9,284 nt of DNA, taken from Acholeplasma sp. (lineage in GTDB: Bacteria > Bacillota_I > Bacilli_A > Acholeplasmatales > Acholeplasmataceae). Shown piece by piece: positions 6,221 through 9,284 of this stretch. Where the stretch lies: the NCBI GenBank assembly GCA_012837395.1, contig DURF01000033.1:1-9284 (forward strand). The letters run 5' to 3'. Each line of letters starts with the position of its first letter. Positions within the stretch are counted from its first letter, which is position 1. The position numbers were made by a program, and so were the translations under genes. The notes under the pieces are model-generated. The model did no database searches and was not told the origin of the DNA. It saw only the letters and a list, made by a program, of their open reading frames with translations.

Positions 6221-6850
6221 ATGGATTCAAAAATAAAATACATATTAGAACAATTAGATATACTATTTCCGGATGCTAAGGGAGAACTAGATCATTCTAA
6301 CAATTTTGAACTACTAATCGCTGTAGTTTTAAGTGCACAGACAACAGATGCTGCTGTGAACATTGTTACGAAAGATCTTTTTTCACATTATCCAACGCCA
6401 AATGATCTTGCTAATGCAAAATTAGAAGATGTTATGAAACTAATTAATAGAATTGGTTTATATAGAAATAAATCAAAAAACATTATAGAACTATCAAAAA
6501 TACTAGTTGAAAAATATAACGGCGAAGTACCAAACACAAGAGAGGCTTTAGAAAGCCTGCCAGGAGTTGGTAGAAAAACAGCAAATGTAGTATTAAGTAT
6601 TGCTTTTAATGTTCCAGCAATTGCCGTTGATACTCACGTTGCGAGAGTTTCAAAACGATTAGGATTAGTTGATGAGGATGATTCAGTTTTAGAAATTGAG
6701 CATAAGCTAATGAACTTATTTCCAAAAGATAAATGGATTAAACTCCACCATCAACTAATTTTATACGGGAGATATTATTGCCCGGCTCGAAAATCAAAAG
6801 AAAATAAATGTGTATTTAAAGAATTTTGCTCATTTTGTAAAGAAATTTAA
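6221..6850 (+). CDS. nth: Endonuclease III (DNA glycosylase/AP lyase) with altered Fe-S ligand set
   Basis: Nth removes oxidised pyrimidines such as thymine glycol and nicks the abasic site by beta-elimination in base excision repair. The helix-hairpin-helix LPGVGRKTANVVL (113-125) carries catalytic lysine K119, and the VDTHV motif (136-140) carries catalytic D137; both match E. coli K120 and D138. The early block LLIAVVLSAQTTD (31-43) is also conserved, and the length of 209 is close to E. coli's 211. The C-terminal iron-sulfur region is unusual. C187, C197 and C203 fit the standard C-X6-C-X2-C-X5-C pattern, but the second ligand position, 194, is Glu. An extra Cys is present at 206. The gene starts immediately after the dnaD stop with only a weak ribosome binding site, so coupling is likely. 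No terminator follows clearly. Confidence 0.95.
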   Translation: MDSKIKYILEQLDILFPDAKGELDHSNNFELLIAVVLSAQTTDAAVNIVTKDLFSHYPTPNDLANAKLEDVMKLINRIGLYRNKSKNIIELSKILVEKYNGEVPNTREALESLPGVGRKTANVVLSIAFNVPAIAVDTHVARVSKRLGLVDEDDSVLEIEHKLMNLFPKDKWIKLHHQLILYGRYYCPARKSKENKCVFKEFCSFCKEI

Positions 6851-6866
6851 TAAAATTCAAAAAATA

Positions 6867-6896
6867 TTGGACTTTTCATTTAAATATATAGACAAT
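6867..6896 (+). promoter_or_regulatory. Weak promoter candidate for the HTH regulator gene
   Basis: TTGGAC (6867-6872) and GACAAT (6891-6896) form a weak -35/-10 pair with an 18-base spacer. Initiation would fall near 6903, about 30 bases before the ATG. The left arm of the inverted repeat lies in the spacer and the right arm in the leader. An alternative pair, TAGACA (6889-6894) and TTAAAT (6912-6917), matches better but would place the start inside the ribosome binding site. The promoter position is uncertain. Confidence 0.3.
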
Positions 6897-6921
6897 GGAT
6901 AAAGTAAAAATTTAAATGAAA
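6874..6921. repeat. 12-bp perfect inverted repeat upstream of the HTH regulator (operator candidate)
   Basis: TTTCATTTAAAT (6874-6885) is repeated in inverted form as ATTTAAATGAAA (6910-6921), with 24 bases between. Each arm contains the 8-bp palindrome ATTTAAAT (6878-6885 and 6910-6917), and their centres are 32 bases apart, close to three helical turns. The right arm ends at the ribosome binding site of the gene. This is a plausible autoregulatory operator. As RNA it would be a weak hairpin with a long loop and no T-run, so a terminator for nth is less likely. Confidence 0.5.
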
Positions 6922-6932
6922 GGGATGACAAT

Positions 6933-8159
6933 ATGTCAGTAGATACAATCAAACAAATTATGCGAGACTATCGTGAAATTGTTAATCCTCGCAATAAAAC
7001 TGTAGGCTCAGTCTTAAAACATTATAGAGTAGACAAAGGACTAACATTAGAGGAGGTTTCCGAAAGTTCCTGTAGTGTTTCATATTTATCAAAGGTCGAA
7101 AACAACAAACTTGTTCCTAGTGATAAAATATTAGATAAATTATTAAAAAGATTAGGTTTAACTACTAAAGTTTTCGAATATGAAAAGAAAGATACTAAAT
7201 ATATAGATGAAATTCTAGAATTAGGTTATGTACCAAATAAACTAATAAATAACGCTAAAAACAAAAACGATTATCAATCAAAAATTATAAAATTTGCATA
7301 TACACTTTTAAATCAAGAAAAAATCGAAGCTGCAACTAGTCTTAAAAACGATTTATTGGAATACTATACATTTTTTAACGACGATGAACTTGCGTTTTAT
7401 ATATACTTAATAATGTGTAAACTATATGTTTTAGAAAAATACGAAAATGTTGTTTTAATTCATCATGAAATAAATGTAATTTACGATAAAATCACTTTGA
7501 AAATGAAAGCAGAAGTTTTAGCTTTAAAAGCTCTTTACCGCTTAGAAAGATTTGGAGAAGCAACTAACTTCTTAAAAACAATTATCGAAAGACTTTATAA
7601 TTATAATAAAGTATCAGATATTAATAAAATTAAGCAATACGAACTTTCTACATATGTAAGATTTAATAATACTGATGATGTAACAGGTGAAATTGAAAAT
7701 TTAAAAAACAATCCTGATATAAATTTTGATTATGTTTGGTTTAATCATTATTTTTATTTTAAAAAGGATTATGAAAAAGCATATACACACATTAAGAAAA
7801 TTTATGAAGAAAATGAACATTTTTATATATACTATATAATTACATTAGATAAAACTAACAAATTAGATCAATTAAAAAAAGTGCTAGACAAAAAACTTTT
7901 TGACAATTTAAAATCTTCATACTATTTAGTAGAGCGTTTTATTAATGTTAAACACTTTAACAAACATTTATTTGATAAAGTTAAAAAGGAACTATTAAGA
8001 ACTGACATAATTACAAATGAGTTTTTTGTAATCAAATATATCTACATTGAATTAATTAAAGAACACAAATCAAAATTTTTATATAAAGAAGCATTTGAAA
8101 TATTAACAAAATTACTTAATCAATATAAAAAAAGAAGCTCAATTATTTTATACAAATAA
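6933..8159 (+). CDS. XRE-type HTH transcriptional regulator with TPR-like helical C-terminal domain
   Basis: The N-terminal part holds a lambda-repressor-like helix-turn-helix at about 24-77 (VGSVLKHYRVDKGLTLEEVSES, then SVSYLSKVENNKLVPS with the recognition helix near 48-57). It follows a 23-residue lead segment. The remaining 330 residues have no motif I can name, but they read as consecutive amphipathic helices with a tetratricopeptide-like pattern. Examples are LYRLERFGEATNFLKTII, FKKDYEKAYTHIKKIYEE and FLYKEAFEILTKLLNQYKK. They are rich in Lys, Tyr, Phe and Asn, with no transmembrane segment. HTH plus TPR is the architecture of RRNPP peptide-sensing regulators (Rgg, PlcR, PrgX), so an effector- or peptide-controlled regulator is possible but unproven. 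AAAGGGAT (6919-6926) sets the start. The inverted repeat upstream suggests autoregulation. The 3' end overlaps the convergent lactonase gene by 17 bases. Confidence 0.85.
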   Translation: MSVDTIKQIMRDYREIVNPRNKTVGSVLKHYRVDKGLTLEEVSESSCSVSYLSKVENNKLVPSDKILDKLLKRLGLTTKVFEYEKKDTKYIDEILELGYVPNKLINNAKNKNDYQSKIIKFAYTLLNQEKIEAATSLKNDLLEYYTFFNDDELAFYIYLIMCKLYVLEKYENVVLIHHEINVIYDKITLKMKAEVLALKALYRLERFGEATNFLKTIIERLYNYNKVSDINKIKQYELSTYVRFNNTDDVTGEIENLKNNPDINFDYVWFNHYFYFKKDYEKAYTHIKKIYEENEHFYIYYIITLDKTNKLDQLKKVLDKKLFDNLKSSYYLVERFINVKHFNKHLFDKVKKELLRTDIITNEFFVIKYIYIELIKEHKSKFLYKEAFEILTKLLNQYKKRSSIILYK

Positions 8160-8169
8160 TTGAAGCTCC
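8127..8169 (-). terminator. Intrinsic terminator of the lactonase gene, inside the convergent overlap
   Basis: Arms at 8136-8148 and 8154-8167 pair over 13 positions with one bulged base (8163) and a five-base loop (8149-8153). A further G-C pair is possible at 8134/8169. Read on the minus strand the hairpin is followed by seven T (complement of the A-run 8127-8133), the form of an intrinsic terminator. On the plus strand no T-run follows, so it would stop the lactonase transcript only. The hairpin spans both stop codons. Confidence 0.75.
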
Positions 8170-9051
8170 AGCATTAAATTGATAATTATGATCTGTTAAA
8201 TATAATCGCCCATTATTCAATTTAAATAAACTTAAATTGTTAGAATTCATATTGGCAACCAATAAGTATTTATCGTCATATATTAAATTAAAATCACGAG
8301 GATGATCACCCTTAGTATGGACTTTTTGAATTACGTTCAAAAGTCCATTTTCTTTTACTTCAAAAGCATATAGATAATTGCTAAATCTAACTGCTGCATA
8401 CAAATATTTTTTATCTTTAGTCATTCTAATTGCTGAACCAGCACCATCAACTAATTCAATATTATCAACTAACTCTAAACTACTATTTTTATATTTTAAG
8501 ATTGAGACAGAAGGTTTTAGCTCATTAATAACATAAATCAAATTACCGTTTGCGACAAAGTGTCTTGGTCCAACCCCTTCTTCAAACTCATAGTTTGCAA
8601 CAAGGTTTAAATGTTCATTACTATATTCATATAAAAAGAATTTATCATCACCTAAATCACAAACACCAACTAAATTAATATCTTCAATAAACTCGGCATA
8701 ATGAATATGAGAATTATCTTTATATTGCAATGTTTCACTTATTTCCCACTTATTATTTTTTTTACTTAAGACTTTCAATAAACCATCATGGTAAAAAGAA
8801 ACATATATAACATTATTTGCATTATCATGTGAAATATGAGCTGCTGGATGTGTGAGTAACAAATCTTCATCGCCAATTTTAATATATTGAACATTATCTT
8901 TTAAATACAAATAAGATAAATTATTAAACTCCATTATATAACTTGGTTTAACAGCATCAATAATTTTATTATTACTAACTATTTTGTCTTTTTTATTATC
9001 AATTTCTACTTCATAAATGTTTTCTTTATAAGAACCAATTAAAACTTTCAT
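8143..9051 (-). CDS. Lactonase-family seven-bladed beta-propeller protein (6-phosphogluconolactonase-like)
   Basis: This belongs to the lactonase beta-propeller family (Pfam Lactonase, as in E. coli Pgl/YbhE), whose characterised members hydrolyse 6-phosphogluconolactone. Blade motifs recur in order: PAAHISHDNANNVIYVSFY (69-87), SHIHYAEFIEDINLVGVCDLG (114-134), GVGPRHFVANGNLIYVINE (159-177), AGSAIRMTKDKKYLYAA (204-220) and GDHPRDFNLIYDDKYLLVAN (248-267). The GPRH and NE signatures, where the family's conserved polar pocket residues lie, are intact. At 302 residues it is shorter than the usual 330-345, mostly from compact loops. There is no signal peptide, so it is cytoplasmic. An AGGTGAT site (9055-9061) sets the start. 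No other pentose-phosphate gene is in the window, so the true substrate is open. It converges on the HTH regulator and diverges from the partial gene at 9133. Confidence 0.88.
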   Translation of the reverse strand: MKVLIGSYKENIYEVEIDNKKDKIVSNNKIIDAVKPSYIMEFNNLSYLYLKDNVQYIKIGDEDLLLTHPAAHISHDNANNVIYVSFYHDGLLKVLSKKNNKWEISETLQYKDNSHIHYAEFIEDINLVGVCDLGDDKFFLYEYSNEHLNLVANYEFEEGVGPRHFVANGNLIYVINELKPSVSILKYKNSSLELVDNIELVDGAGSAIRMTKDKKYLYAAVRFSNYLYAFEVKENGLLNVIQKVHTKGDHPRDFNLIYDDKYLLVANMNSNNLSLFKLNNGRLYLTDHNYQFNAGASIICIK

Positions 9052-9146
9052 TTTATCACCTAAAATAATTATAACATTTAAAAAAGAAAAAACTTACTAA
9101 TCTCACTAATATATAATAGGAGAGTGATAATAATGAAAGTTTTAAT
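9038..9146. repeat. Imperfect inverted repeat over the two divergent gene starts
   Basis: The start of the minus-strand lactonase (9059 down to 9038) and the start of the plus-strand partial gene (9124-9146) both read GTGATAA, then one or two bases, then ATGAAAGTTTTAAT. This gives 21 matching bases with one single-base length difference, arranged in inverted orientation around 64 bases of intergenic DNA. It may reflect shared Shine-Dalgarno plus MKVL starts, a shared binding site, or an old inverted duplication. Confidence 0.5.
9055..9075 (-). promoter_or_regulatory. Lactonase extended -10 promoter and ribosome binding site, predicted 10-base leader
   Basis: On the minus strand an exact extended -10, TGTTATAAT (complement of 9068-9076), is followed six bases later by AGGTGAT (9061 down to 9055) and then the ATG at 9051. 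Initiation is expected at 9061, the first base of the Shine-Dalgarno, leaving a 10-base leader. No good -35 is visible. The module matches the recG one at 22 of 25 positions. Confidence 0.6.
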
Positions 9147-9284
9147 GATGTTTTTAAATGTTTTAAATATGTATAAAGTTGTTTGGCAAAATATTGATAT
9201 AGACATTCCTTTAAATGATGATACTTACCAATACTATGATATGCCAAAGGCAAATCTATATTACAACAACAAACTTATAGAAAC
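9133..9284 (+). CDS. 5' part of an unrecognised protein gene, cut by the window end
   Basis: An open frame runs from ATG at 9133 to the last base with no stop, giving at least 50 residues beginning MKVLMMFLNVLNMYKVVWQN. I do not recognise the family. The first 17 residues are hydrophobic but lack a clear charge-then-core signal pattern. The rest is polar and rich in Asp, Asn and Tyr (DIDIPLNDDTYQYYDMPKAN). The start is well supported by AGGAGAGTGAT (AGGAG at 9118-9122), ten bases upstream, a better Shine-Dalgarno than most in the window. Its Trp is TGG, and codon use resembles its neighbours. The gene diverges from the lactonase across 81 bases. A TATAAT at 9112-9117 is too close to the ribosome binding site to serve it, so the true promoter is unclear. 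Confidence 0.6.
   Translation, partial: MKVLMMFLNVLNMYKVVWQNIDIDIPLNDDTYQYYDMPKANLYYNNKLIE

Noticed and set aside
6895..6915. Six-codon frame (MDKVKI) inside the HTH gene's operator region as a signal or leader peptide
   Set aside because: It has no ribosome binding site and is too short and hydrophilic to resemble an exported RRNPP pro-peptide.
9112..9117. TATAAT as the promoter of the partial gene at 9133
   Set aside because: Transcription would begin near 9124, downstream of the AGGAG site, so the message would lack its Shine-Dalgarno; no -35 is visible either.
9056..9253. 65-codon open frame on the minus strand upstream of the lactonase
   Set aside because: It overlaps the better-supported plus-strand frame at 9133 and the intergenic promoters. 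Its Phe/Leu/Tyr-rich product looks like the complement of A-rich DNA, and no family is recognisable.
1..9284. tRNA, rRNA, CRISPR arrays, insertion sequences, prophage genes
   Set aside because: I looked for clover-leaf elements, regularly spaced repeats, transposase or integrase motifs and terminal repeats and saw none; almost all the DNA is accounted for by the listed genes.

Overview
The window is very AT-rich, gene-dense bacterial chromosome from a low-GC Gram-positive (Bacillota/Mollicutes) lineage. Strong AGGAG-type Shine-Dalgarno sites, TAA stops on nine of the ten complete genes, and genes shared with Bacillus (recG-plsX-rnc and dnaD-nth) support this. Trp is encoded only by TGG in every protein that has it, and no gene needs an in-frame TGA. 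This fits the standard bacterial code, so an Acholeplasma/Izemoplasma-like or related basal Mollicute or Erysipelotrichia-like organism is more likely than a code-4 mycoplasma. The genus cannot be fixed from this sequence.

Layout. (1) 22-465: rlmH, a 23S rRNA pseudouridine methyltransferase. (2) 477-1985: a probable two-gene unit, mscL (mechanosensitive channel) and a DegV/FakB-type fatty-acid-binding protein. It has its own promoter with a perfect 16-bp palindrome in the spacer, and it ends in a clear intrinsic terminator. (3) 1989-6850: a tightly packed same-strand run of recG, plsX, rnc, dnaD-like and nth, with overlaps or gaps of 0-30 bases. It combines replication/repair, RNA processing and phospholipid synthesis, and it joins two clusters that are separate in Bacillus. 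(4) 6867-9051: an XRE-type HTH regulator with a long TPR-like helical C-terminal part, behind an inverted-repeat operator candidate. It converges on and overlaps a lactonase-family seven-bladed beta-propeller gene on the minus strand. (5) 9133 to the end: the 5' part of an unrecognised gene running divergently from the lactonase and cut by the window edge.

How they fit together. DegV/FakB and PlsX are steps of the same route in related bacteria: fatty acid to acyl-phosphate to acyl chains for membrane lipid. No fabD, fabG or acpP gene lies between plsX and rnc, where Bacillus has them. RecG, Nth and the DnaD-like protein serve DNA replication and repair. The HTH regulator and the lactonase may form a local regulatory pair, but this rests on position only.

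Most of the window is ordinary housekeeping DNA. I do not see a complete new system. The best leads are an endonuclease III with one iron-sulfur ligand Cys replaced and an extra Cys nearby, two near-identical promoter/RBS modules predicting 10-base leaders, and the operator and terminator structures around the HTH regulator.
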